Shown: in pieces, positions 1 to 7,408 of the stretch
Layout: each line of letters begins with the position of its first letter
Numbering within the stretch: the first letter of the stretch is position 1
From: CG1-02-35-72 sp036170135
Lineage (GTDB): Bacteria; Bacteroidota; Bacteroidia; Flavobacteriales; Flavobacteriaceae
Length of the DNA stretch: 44,215 nt
Direction: 5' to 3'
Assembly: GCA_036170135.1 (NCBI GenBank)
Contig: JAVHOP010000045.1
Location: 1 to 44,215, forward strand
Position numbers and translations under genes: made by a program
Notes under the pieces: model-generated
Database searches by the model: none
What the model saw: the letters and a program-made list of their open reading frames with translations, nothing else
Told to the model about the DNA's origin: nothing

Positions 1-43
1 AATGAATGCTTAATATTTTGAAGTTTATTTAAAGCTTATTCTT

Positions 44-183
44 AGTCGTTAACGTTTGCCGCGAAACCCAGACAGGGAGTTTGAAATCGATTCCTTGTCA
101 CACGTTAACGGTTAAGCTAAGTTAGGAAAAACTTTCATATCTGCAAGTCAAGCCCTGATTGGGTTTAGCGGCTGTTAGGTGCA
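44..183 (-). repeat. attC-like recombination site (integron-cassette type)
   Basis: Read on the minus strand, just after the nuclease-like gene stops, the DNA starts with TGCACCTAAC (183-174), which fits the attC R'' consensus RYYYAAC. It ends near 47-54 with CGTTAACG. In between are two 20-base arms at 153-172 and 58-77. They are inverted complements matching at 17 of 20 positions (core GCCGC, then AAACCCA, then CAGGG), with about 75 bases between them. This layout, imperfect long palindrome plus short core boxes directly 3' of a gene, is that of an integron attC. The R' box is poor: GTTAACG keeps GTTAA but not the last two positions of GTTRRRY. CGTTAACG also recurs at 103-110. No integrase is in the window. 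It could instead be an unrelated long hairpin. Confidence 0.5.
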
Positions 184-198
184 GAATGTTCTGTCGTG

Positions 199-783
199 TC
201 ACATTTTATTAGCATTCAATATGCTTTCTAATATGTTGTCAAAACAGCACTTTATTGCTTTGAGTTTTATAATCTTTTCAAGCGTTATTTGTTTCGACTC
301 GCCTACACTGTTATCTATTGTTCTTGCACTGATAACATAAAATTCCCACTGATTTGTATTCAACGGGTTGATGGTTTCTTGGTCTTTATGTGCAAGCAAT
401 GCAAATACATATACATCGGCTTGTCTTTTTCTCTCTTTATCGTAAATATTTTCTTTATAATCCCACGCAAAAGTTTTAGGAATATTAAAGATTGGTTTAG
501 AATAATCTTTCTGTTTCCAAGATTGTAGATAAGCTGACGATTTTACTTCTACTTTCGTTCCGTTTTCTAACTCCAAATCATAAGCGTCCCAACTAATCCT
601 TGTTTTGTTATCAACTCCACATGCTAATGCAACAAGGTATTCTGCAAGATTCCCTCTTTCAGTATTTCCAATAATATCAGAATATGCCCACTGCCAAAAG
701 TCAATCAAGTTTCTTTTCTTGCTTTGAGAAACTATCTCTTCTAGTCCTGTTTTTCTTGTGAATTCAATAGCTTCTATTGTCAT
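199..783 (-). CDS. PD-(D/E)XK nuclease-like hypothetical protein, cassette-borne
   Basis: This 194-residue soluble protein has no signal peptide or membrane segment. It shows a PD-(D/E)XK-type pattern: a helix with RGNLAEYL (Glu48), then WDAYDLEL (Asp66/Asp69), then EVKSS (Glu79, Lys81), then a beta-strand ADVYVFALL. That order (Glu, Asp, Glu-x-Lys) is the catalytic arrangement of restriction-endonuclease-like folds. No methyltransferase or immunity partner lies next to it, so it may be an orphan restriction enzyme, a defence effector or a repair nuclease. It sits between an attC-like site at its 3' end and a matching inverted core box upstream (811-820), as a single-gene integron cassette would. 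A possible -7 box on the same strand (837-844) lies outside that core box. The specific family is not recognised; the fold call is an inference from motifs. Confidence 0.65.
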   Translation of the reverse strand: MTIEAIEFTRKTGLEEIVSQSKKRNLIDFWQWAYSDIIGNTERGNLAEYLVALACGVDNKTRISWDAYDLELENGTKVEVKSSAYLQSWKQKDYSKPIFNIPKTFAWDYKENIYDKERKRQADVYVFALLAHKDQETINPLNTNQWEFYVISARTIDNSVGESKQITLEKIIKLKAIKCCFDNILESILNANKM

Positions 784-810
784 AAACTATCTTGTTACCG
801 AAAATCATTT

Positions 811-820
811 TGCACCTAAC
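811..820 (-). repeat. Inverted core box TGCACCTAAC upstream of the nuclease-like gene
   Basis: On the minus strand this reads GTTAGGTGCA, a perfect fit to the integron R' core GTTRRRY. It is the exact inverted complement of the box at 174-183 on the far side of the gene, so the two ten-base boxes bracket the nuclease-like gene. In an integron, a cassette begins at such a core after recombination. No attI or second hairpin is visible upstream. Confidence 0.5.
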
Positions 821-836
821 TTGTTTATACCCTCAA

Positions 837-844
837 CAAAAGTA
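837..844 (-). promoter_or_regulatory. Possible -7 box (TACTTTTG) for the nuclease-like gene
   Basis: The minus strand reads TACTTTTG, matching the Bacteroidota -7 consensus TAnnTTTG. It lies about 55 bases upstream of the start at 783 and outside the putative cassette core at 811-820. No convincing -33 TTG was found. Confidence 0.35.
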
Positions 845-884
845 CAAAAAACTGAATATATCTTGCTATTTTTGACTAGATATA

Positions 885-909
885 CGCAACTCGTGTTGCG
901 GTTTATTTT
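885..909 (+). terminator. Possible terminator hairpin
   Basis: CGCAAC (885-890), loop TCGT and GTTGCG (895-900) form a perfect six-base stem, followed by GTTTATTTTTT. It has the form of a rho-independent terminator reading rightwards, but no plus-strand gene ends before it. A TATTTTTG motif at 867-874 lies just upstream. It may be a relic of a lost gene. Confidence 0.4.
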
Positions 910-1033
910 TTATAATCGTTTTATAAATCATCAAAAGGGCTTTGCAAGTTTCAATTAATAAGTGCAACAATTTGGTTAAATTTTGAGTGTAATTATTAAT
1001 ATAATAGTTTAAAAAAAGAATGATGTGTGATTG

Positions 1034-1300
1034 TTATTTATGACTTTCGAGTCTTGTTAAAATATCGTTCATCATTTCTATTTGCACTTTTTGTATTTCT
1101 AATAAATCTTGTTGTTGGTGGATAATTAGATGGTCAATTTTTTGCCGCAAATTAACATCATTAAAAGCTTGTTTAACCAATGCCTGACAGTCGTCAAAAG
1201 TGCCATCAACCTCAATGGCTTGAATGTTGTTACCTAAAAATGTCATTTGGTATTTTTGGTAAGGACTTACTTTTCCTTCTGGGAATAAAATCTCAATGGT
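1034..1300 (-). pseudogene. Chimeric remnant: threonine synthase fragment joined to DUF1003 gene tail
   Basis: The open frame runs from just after a stop codon (TAA, minus strand, at 1301-1303). Its first part reads ILFPEGKVSPYQKYQ, then MTFLGNNIQAIEVDGTFDD, then CQALVKQAF. That is internal sequence of threonine synthase (ThrC); the GTFDDCQALVKQAF block is typical of the family. After about NLRQK it switches to DHLIIHQQQDLLEIQKVQIE and ends MMNDILTRL, nearly identical to the last residues of the DUF1003 protein at 2461-3159. A 70-residue ORF can be started at the Met at 1246, but it has neither a complete ThrC fold nor a DUF1003 membrane domain, so I call it a fused gene fragment. Fifty bases (1068-1117) are identical to 2492-2541. 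A functional thrC is not in the window. Confidence 0.8.
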
Positions 1301-1345
1301 TTAGATTAATAGTTGAGGATTATATCGTCGATATTGCAAGCTTTT

Positions 1346-2422
1346 TTATTTATATTCTTCAAATGCTTTTAAAACAGGTAATGCTTTGTTATTAAAATCA
1401 AACAATGCTTGGTTTTCCCAAACAGAACCATCGAGAGCTTGCTTTCCTTTGAAGGCGATGAGTTCGGCACCCCAATAACAAAACCCAATTCCTTTATCCG
1501 TTGAACGGATAATTTCGTGAATTTTAGTAATATATGCTTTTTGACCGCTTGGTGTAGCTGGATATTCTGGTAAAATAAGTTGGGTTTTTACTCCTAAAAT
1601 ATTATTGGTGTTATCATTCCAGTCTAAGGTAAAAGGATATGCCGTTTCGGCAATGAGCATGTCTTTATTAAAAGTATGGCTACTATTTGCGAGAATTAAT
1701 TTTAATTGATTTAAATCCTTTCCATGCCAAATGGGGTAATAAGATAACCCGATAATATCATAATTGATATTGTTAAATTGATTAAAAAACAAGTCGGCAC
1801 CCAGTATTCCTGCATAATGTAATATTATTTTGGTTTTGGGAGCGGAATCTTTTACCGCTTTAACACCTTGTTCTATAAGTGATATAAATTGTGTCTTGTT
1901 GCTACTAATGTTTCCGTAAGGATACAAAAAACCATTATTAATTTCGTTACCAATTTGAATATAATCGGGTTGTATTTGAAGAACAATTTTTTTTGTGTAG
2001 GCGTAAACGCTATCTTTTAAAACAGCAAAAGTCAAATTTTGCCATTTTGAAGGCGTTAATTGTTGACTAGGATCTGCCCAAGTATCGGAATAATGAACCG
2101 TTAACCAAATTTTAAACCCCAAACCATGTAGGCGATTTGCAAAAATTTTGACTTCATCAAAACCGGAATGTTTATCAATTGGAGAATGCCAAATCTTTAG
2201 TCTAATGGTGTTAATACCACTATTTTTAATAATTGTAAGCATCGATTCGGTTTGACCATTTTCATCATAAAAAAGAGGATTGCTTAATTCTATTTTTGGC
2301 AGGTCAGAAATATCAACGGCGCGAATAAAATTGTTAACAGGTGGGATTAATTGAATTGGATTCTCAGTGCTTTTTGCACAAGAAATTAAAAGAATCGTAA
2401 AAAGGTAACATAAATATCTCAT
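1346..2422 (-). CDS. GH53 endo-beta-1,4-galactanase-like lipoprotein
   Basis: A 358-residue secreted enzyme of glycoside hydrolase family 53, which cleaves beta-1,4-galactan side chains of pectin. The N-terminus has a hydrophobic signal with lipobox LLISC (Cys15), so it is probably a lipoprotein. Family hallmarks are visible in order: GINTIRLKIWHSP (69-81), HYSDTWADP (110-118), IQIGNEINNG with the expected acid/base Glu160, SYYPIWHG (228-234) and IAETAYPFT with the expected nucleophile Glu259. The length is normal for a single-domain GH53. No susC/susD pair or other pectin genes are nearby, which is unusual for a Bacteroidota galactanase. It follows the DUF1003 gene by 38 bases on the same strand and is flanked by a 50-base direct repeat (1068-1117 and 2492-2541). 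Catalytic roles are assigned from family knowledge. Confidence 0.9.
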   Translation of the reverse strand: MRYLCYLFTILLISCAKSTENPIQLIPPVNNFIRAVDISDLPKIELSNPLFYDENGQTESMLTIIKNSGINTIRLKIWHSPIDKHSGFDEVKIFANRLHGLGFKIWLTVHYSDTWADPSQQLTPSKWQNLTFAVLKDSVYAYTKKIVLQIQPDYIQIGNEINNGFLYPYGNISSNKTQFISLIEQGVKAVKDSAPKTKIILHYAGILGADLFFNQFNNINYDIIGLSYYPIWHGKDLNQLKLILANSSHTFNKDMLIAETAYPFTLDWNDNTNNILGVKTQLILPEYPATPSGQKAYITKIHEIIRSTDKGIGFCYWGAELIAFKGKQALDGSVWENQALFDFNNKALPVLKAFEEYK

Positions 2423-2460
2423 TGATTAAAAAATATCTGTATTAGATAAGTGTTTTTACT

Positions 2461-3159
2461 TTATTGAACATTCAATTTTGAGAGAATGTCATTCATCATT
2501 TCTATTTGCACTTTTTGTATTTCTAATAAATCTTGTTGTTGATGCAGGATTAAATGGTCTAATTTCTCATGCAACATTCTAATTTCTAATTCCGATTTGA
2601 GGTTAATCATATAATCTTTTTTACTTCGGGCGCGGTCTTTTTCTTCTTGACGGTTTTGACTCATCATAATAACAGGAGCTTGAAGAGCTGCTAAACAAGA
2701 TAAAATTAAATTTAACAAAATAAATGGGTAAGGATCGTAAGCCTTATTGGCTAACCAAATAATATTGAGGCAAATCCAAAGTAAAATAAAAATGCCAAAC
2801 GAAATGATAAAGGTCCAACTTCCCCCAAAAGAAGCGACTTTATCGGCTATTTTTTGACCAAATGTTGCTTTAAGTGAATCATTATTTACAATTTTATCAG
2901 TTAAGGTTGTTCTAGAAGAAATAGAAGTCAAAACATTTTTTTCTAGTTCGGTCAATTCTCCAATTTGTTTTGACAGATAATTAGAAATGTAAATTTCGCG
3001 AAAGTGGTTGAGCTCAGTCATGCTTAAATAGCTGTTAACCGAAAATTTTGGATACGTTTTTTGAATAATTTCCATTATTGATTGACGAACAATTTTTGCT
3101 GAAATGCGTTCGGAAACAGGAAATTCTTTATTTGAAATATCGCTTTTAAAACCTTTCAT
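2461..3159 (-). CDS. DUF1003 family membrane protein
   Basis: A 232-residue protein of the DUF1003 family, whose function is unknown. A soluble N-terminal part of about 110 residues precedes two transmembrane helices (about 116-136 and 144-164). The second ends in the family signature ALQAPVIMMSQNRQ. A charged, probably coiled-coil cytoplasmic tail (about 170-232) contains QQQDLLEIQKVQ. That tail is duplicated in the pseudogene at 1034-1300. The gene begins 14 bases downstream of the amidohydrolase stop on the same strand, so it is probably co-transcribed. The family call is firm; no biochemical role can be given. Confidence 0.9.
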   Translation of the reverse strand: MKGFKSDISNKEFPVSERISAKIVRQSIMEIIQKTYPKFSVNSYLSMTELNHFREIYISNYLSKQIGELTELEKNVLTSISSRTTLTDKIVNNDSLKATFGQKIADKVASFGGSWTFIISFGIFILLWICLNIIWLANKAYDPYPFILLNLILSCLAALQAPVIMMSQNRQEEKDRARSKKDYMINLKSELEIRMLHEKLDHLILHQQQDLLEIQKVQIEMMNDILSKLNVQ

Positions 3160-3173
3160 TGCTTGTTTTTTAG

Positions 3174-4934
3174 TTAATTATTTATGGAGATTCCATTAAT
3201 AAATGTTTGTAGTATTTTGATGGTTTCTAATTCGTGAGTGGGTATTTTTAGAGGATTTTTATCTACAATGATAAAATCGGCATACTTACCAACTTTTAAA
3301 GAACCCAATTTATCTTCTTTGTGAATTTGCCAAGCAGCATGGATAGTCATCGCTTTTAATCCTTCTAAAACACTGATATGTTGATTATACCCGATGGTAT
3401 CACCTTCTTTGGTTTGACGTTCAACTGCCGTTTGAATCAATCTAAATGGTTTGCTCTCAAACATCGGCTGATCGGCGTGAAGCGAAAAGATGAGTCCTCT
3501 TTTTTGAGCATCGGCAACGGGCAACATTTTAGCGGTACGTTCAGATCCAAGAATGTCATTTTTAAGTCTTTTGCCGTAATAAAACAAGTGGTTTATATGA
3601 AAATTTGGTGTCATATTCAGTTGTTTCAATAACAACAAATCGGTTTGAGATAACAATAAGCAATGCTCCAATCGGTCGCGTTTTTGTGTTAAATCTGAAA
3701 TTGAATTTGCTTTTTCAAAAGCGTTTAAGACTTCGGTATTGGCTGCATCGCCTTGAGCGTGAACCGCAATTTGCCAGCCTTTTTTGTTGTAGTTAGAAAT
3801 AATATTAACCAAACTATCTTTATCAATCAACGCTTTACCGCTATAATTTAGTGGAATATGCAAACTTTGTGAACAAAAATCGGAATTTAAATAGGGCTCA
3901 TTGAGATACATTGAACCGGTATAAGGTGAACCATCGTACCATAATTTTACACCAATAATGCTGTAAAAATCATCTTGAGTTGGTTTATTTGGCAACAAAA
4001 AGTCTTTATCTTGACGGATGTAAATAAAATGTCGGGGATAAGGTTTGCGTTTGGGCAAAAATCCGATTTTTGACAACAATTGGTCGATAAATTTGGGATG
4101 ATTGGTAGCTAAAAATTCATAAAGACGCAGCGGTTTGGCATCGTTTATTTGAATGCCGGTAGACACCACCGAGGTATTTCCATTTTTTGCATAGGCACTT
4201 AAAACATGGGTAGTTGAAGTCATTAAGTTCTTTGGATTTAGCATTTCTTTTTGAAGTTGCTCTAAAATTGGTAAAAAAGCTTTTTGTTCGGCTATCAATC
4301 CGGTTAAATTACCTAGGCTGTCTTTTTCATAAAAACTAGATTCAGAAGGTCTTTTAGTGAATTTATCAATGCCCGCTTTTTCAAAGGCTTTAGAATTTGC
4401 CCAATAGGTATGCAAACTTTGCGAAATTAAAATCAATGGATTATTTGGAACCAAACTATCTAAAAATTGAATATTTGGGGTGATTAAATCATCGACTAAA
4501 ACGGGATCAATTCCTTTACCTACAATCCATTCTCCCGGTTTTTTAGTTTTGATTTGTTCTGCTAAATATTCCCAAATTTCTTTGTTAGAATGGTGTTTGA
4601 ATCCTGATAAATCTATCATTGATTCTAAAAATGCCGAAATAGCCACATGTGTATGGCTATCAATAAATCCGGGTAGAACAGTCTGACCTTTTAAATCAAC
4701 TATTTTTACCTTATCTGATTTAAATTGTAATATATTTTCTTCATTTCCGATGGCTTTTACAATTCCATTTTCAACAAACATAGCTTGCGCCTGCGGTTGT
4801 GAATTATCTAAGGTAATGATGTTGGCATTTATGTAAATGGTAGCTGGTGTTTTAGCAAAGTCTTTTGTAATATATAAATATCCAATAAGGAGGCTAAAGC
4901 TAAGGATTAGTAAGAATAATAATTTACGATTCAT
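3174..4934 (-). CDS. Amidohydrolase family 3 (YtcJ-like), membrane-anchored or exported
   Basis: A 586-residue metal-dependent hydrolase of the amidohydrolase superfamily, YtcJ/AepA-like branch. An N-terminal hydrophobic stretch (about 4-22) suggests export or anchoring. Visible signatures are GFIDSHTHVAIS (His94, His96 as metal ligands), a later HAQGDAAN, a LEHC segment, FSLHADQP, and the C-terminal GKYADFIIVDKNPL that closes the composite beta-sandwich domain. The substrate is unknown; relatives act on amide or cyclic C-N bonds and are often mis-annotated as AepA regulators. It lies 29 bases after corA and 14 bases before the DUF1003 gene, all on the minus strand. Confidence 0.88.
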   Translation of the reverse strand: MNRKLLFLLILSFSLLIGYLYITKDFAKTPATIYINANIITLDNSQPQAQAMFVENGIVKAIGNEENILQFKSDKVKIVDLKGQTVLPGFIDSHTHVAISAFLESMIDLSGFKHHSNKEIWEYLAEQIKTKKPGEWIVGKGIDPVLVDDLITPNIQFLDSLVPNNPLILISQSLHTYWANSKAFEKAGIDKFTKRPSESSFYEKDSLGNLTGLIAEQKAFLPILEQLQKEMLNPKNLMTSTTHVLSAYAKNGNTSVVSTGIQINDAKPLRLYEFLATNHPKFIDQLLSKIGFLPKRKPYPRHFIYIRQDKDFLLPNKPTQDDFYSIIGVKLWYDGSPYTGSMYLNEPYLNSDFCSQSLHIPLNYSGKALIDKDSLVNIISNYNKKGWQIAVHAQGDAANTEVLNAFEKANSISDLTQKRDRLEHCLLLSQTDLLLLKQLNMTPNFHINHLFYYGKRLKNDILGSERTAKMLPVADAQKRGLIFSLHADQPMFESKPFRLIQTAVERQTKEGDTIGYNQHISVLEGLKAMTIHAAWQIHKEDKLGSLKVGKYADFIIVDKNPLKIPTHELETIKILQTFINGISINN

Positions 4935-4963
4935 ATCTTAAAGTATGAGTATTTAAAGGCTTG

Positions 4964-6028
4964 TTACATCCATTTTTTTCGTTTAAAATAGCGCATCATA
5001 AATAGTATAATGCCAATCATAATTACCCAAACATAAAAATAGCCATATTTAAAATGCAACTCAGGTAAATTGTCGAAGTTCATTCCGTAAACGCCCACAA
5101 TAAAAGTTAGAGGAATAAATATCGTGGCAATTATGGTTAGCATTTGCATGATTTTATTCATTTTATTGCTGATGCCCGACAGGTATAAATCGGTTAAACT
5201 CGACAGTGATTCGCGTTGCAACTCAATGTTTTCAATGACTTGGATAATATGGTCTTGAACGTCTCCAATATATCTCAGTGTAAAGTCGTCAATCAATTTT
5301 GATTCATCTTTTCGCAATGAAGATAATACATCACGCAAAGGCACGACCATTTTTCTGAATTTTATGAGTTGTTTTTTTAGAGCTTGTATTTCAATCATCA
5401 CTGATTCTTCGGGGTTTTGAATAACTTTTTCTTCGATAATTGTGATACAATCGTTTAAATAATCGGAAACAAAAAAATAATTATCTACAACAGTATCGAT
5501 TAAACGGTATAAAAGATAATCGGATGATTTGAGACGGATATTACCCTTACCGTCTCTCAAACGAAGGCGAATATCATCAAAAAGATCGCCTTGTTGTTCT
5601 TGAAAAGAGATTAACCAACCGGGTCCTAATACAAAACTGATTTGCTCTGAAATAATAGATTTTCTATTTTCTTTTATGCCTAACATCTTTAGAGAAACAA
5701 ATAAATAAGTATCAAAATCTTCAAATTTTGGTCTTTGGTGTGTATCTAAAACATCTTCTAAAAGCAAAGGATGAAGTTTAAATTTTTGACCTACAGTGGC
5801 AATAGCATCAGTATCGTGTAGCCCTTCGATATTTAACCAAGAAGATTCGTTTTGAATTAAATTGTTAAGGCAATCATTAATAGAGGTCAATTCGCAAGAT
5901 TTAAAATTTTGTTGATTGTATTCTATTAATTCAAATTTAATTTGTTGGGTTTTTTTCTTCCCGATGTGCTGAAGCGTACCAGGCGGAAGTCCAACTTTAT
6001 GATTTAACTTTATGTCGGTTTTATTCAT
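4964..6028 (-). CDS. corA: CorA family Mg2+/Co2+ transporter
   Basis: A 354-residue CorA-type divalent cation channel. The large N-terminal cytoplasmic domain ends in a long helix, followed by two C-terminal transmembrane helices. The YGMNF selectivity motif (near residue 315) follows the first of them, and the tail is basic (RYFKRKKWM), as in CorA. The start ATG (6026-6028) shares its A with the TAA stop of the upstream MFS gene, giving TAATG, so translation is probably coupled. Length and motifs are standard for the family. Mg2+ is the usual substrate; Co2+ or Ni2+ can also pass. Confidence 0.95.
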   Translation of the reverse strand: MNKTDIKLNHKVGLPPGTLQHIGKKKTQQIKFELIEYNQQNFKSCELTSINDCLNNLIQNESSWLNIEGLHDTDAIATVGQKFKLHPLLLEDVLDTHQRPKFEDFDTYLFVSLKMLGIKENRKSIISEQISFVLGPGWLISFQEQQGDLFDDIRLRLRDGKGNIRLKSSDYLLYRLIDTVVDNYFFVSDYLNDCITIIEEKVIQNPEESVMIEIQALKKQLIKFRKMVVPLRDVLSSLRKDESKLIDDFTLRYIGDVQDHIIQVIENIELQRESLSSLTDLYLSGISNKMNKIMQMLTIIATIFIPLTFIVGVYGMNFDNLPELHFKYGYFYVWVIMIGIILFMMRYFKRKKWM

Positions 6029-7233
6029 TATTTAAGTTTTTGAGTTGACAGAGTCAAAGTATCCTTTTTAATATAAAATAAAAAATAGCACAAACATCCA
6101 AGTGTAGCGATTCCTGTAATTAAAAAAATTGCACTAGAGCCATAATAAAACCAAATAAGACCAGCCAATGAACTCGCTAACATACTGCAAATACTTTGAA
6201 ATCCTGCATAAGTGCCAATGGCGGTTCCTAAATCATTTTGTGCAACCGAATTGCTAATCCAAGCTTTTGAAATACCTTCGGTGGCGGCGGCATAAATCCC
6301 ATACATAAAGAATAGAGCCATATATAAGTACCAATTAGTATTAAAGCTCATCGTCAAGTAAACCAAAGCAAATAAAGCGATTCCGAAAATAAACATCCTT
6401 CTAAATCCGATTTTATCGGCAAGCATTCCCAATGGTAAAGAAAATAGGGCATAAATAAGGTTGTAAAAAATATAAACGCCAATAATGGACGTATCACTAA
6501 ATCCCAAATCCTTTCCTTTTAACAATAAAAACACATCAGAACTATTAAATAAAGCAAAGATTAAAAGCCCGATGACCACTTTGCGATAAAGCTTCGGACT
6601 TTTTTTCCAATAATTTAAAAACGAAAAAAAAGAGGTTTTGTTTTGTGTTTTAGCAGATAATTGATTTTTTTCTTTTAACAAGGATGAGGCAATTATTGCC
6701 AAGACACCCGGTATAAAAGCAATATAAAATAAAGCAATATAATTTTTGGGATAAAAATAAAGATATATCAATGCCAATGAAGGTCCTAAAACAGCACCTA
6801 AAGTATCCATGGCGCGGTGAAATCCGAATATTTTTCCTTTAGTTTGAGCGGTGGCTTCATCAGATAAAATGGCGTCACGCGCACCGGTTCTAATCCCTTT
6901 TCCAAATCGGTCGAGCGTTCTTGCAAAAAAAATCCACAATGGATAGACAAATATAGCCATCATCGGTTTTGATAAGGCGCTAAAGGCGTAACCCAATTGT
7001 ACAAAGGGAACACGACGTTCCATTTTATCAGATAATTTTCCGAAATATCCCTTACTCAATCCTGCAGTAGCTTCGGCTAAACCTTCTAAAATGCCAATTA
7101 AAACAACTGAAAATCCAATTTGCTTTAAGTAGATTGGCATTATAGGATATAGCATTTCGCTAGCTGTATCTGTAAATAAGCTGATTAAAGATAAAATCCA
7201 AACGGTACGTGTAATAGTTTTCAAGGACATCAA
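6028..7233 (-). CDS. MFS transporter
   Basis: A 401-residue major facilitator protein with about 12 hydrophobic segments. Typical features are the loop 2-3 motif (GYFGKLSDKMERR), the RTLDRFGKGIRTGARDA segment after helix 4, and a central polar linker followed by a second six-helix half with LGMLADKIGFRR. The DRFGKGIRT-type segment resembles a widespread uncharacterised bacterial MFS group. The substrate cannot be deduced. It is the first gene of a minus-strand run continuing into corA with a one-base stop/start overlap. The alternative start one codon later (MSLKT) is equally possible. Confidence 0.9.
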   Translation of the reverse strand: MMSLKTITRTVWILSLISLFTDTASEMLYPIMPIYLKQIGFSVVLIGILEGLAEATAGLSKGYFGKLSDKMERRVPFVQLGYAFSALSKPMMAIFVYPLWIFFARTLDRFGKGIRTGARDAILSDEATAQTKGKIFGFHRAMDTLGAVLGPSLALIYLYFYPKNYIALFYIAFIPGVLAIIASSLLKEKNQLSAKTQNKTSFFSFLNYWKKSPKLYRKVVIGLLIFALFNSSDVFLLLKGKDLGFSDTSIIGVYIFYNLIYALFSLPLGMLADKIGFRRMFIFGIALFALVYLTMSFNTNWYLYMALFFMYGIYAAATEGISKAWISNSVAQNDLGTAIGTYAGFQSICSMLASSLAGLIWFYYGSSAIFLITGIATLGCLCYFLFYIKKDTLTLSTQKLK

Positions 7234-7368
7234 TTTTTTATTGAGGTTAAAGTATAAAATAATTTTGATTAAATATGGAATTAAAATTAAACTTTTAAAA
7301 TACTAATCGTCAATTAAAGTTTTGCAAAAAATAATCCTTGTTTTAGCCTCAATATATAAATTAAAATC

Positions 7369-7376
7369 TATTTTTG
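7369..7376 (+). promoter_or_regulatory. -7 box (TATTTTTG) for the M1 peptidase gene
   Basis: Matches TAnnTTTG, 32 bases upstream of the start at 7409, in the divergent 175-base gap after the MFS gene. No -33 TTG at standard spacing was seen. Confidence 0.45.
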
Positions 7377-7408
7377 ATAAGTTTAAAAATTGTAAATTTC
7401 ACTAAAAA

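Noticed and set aside
758..958. Plus-strand 66-residue ORF upstream of the cassette
   Set aside because: It is AT-rich translation across the promoter region and the hairpin at 885-909; no domain or start signal.
1180..1395. Plus-strand ORF of 71 residues across the chimera and the end of GH53
   Set aside because: It is antisense to the ThrC-like remnant and to the end of the GH53 gene, whose protein reading is clearly real.
3174..4934. Annotation of the amidohydrolase as an exoenzyme regulator (AepA)
   Set aside because: The metal-binding signatures make it an enzyme; the regulator label comes from old homologue names.
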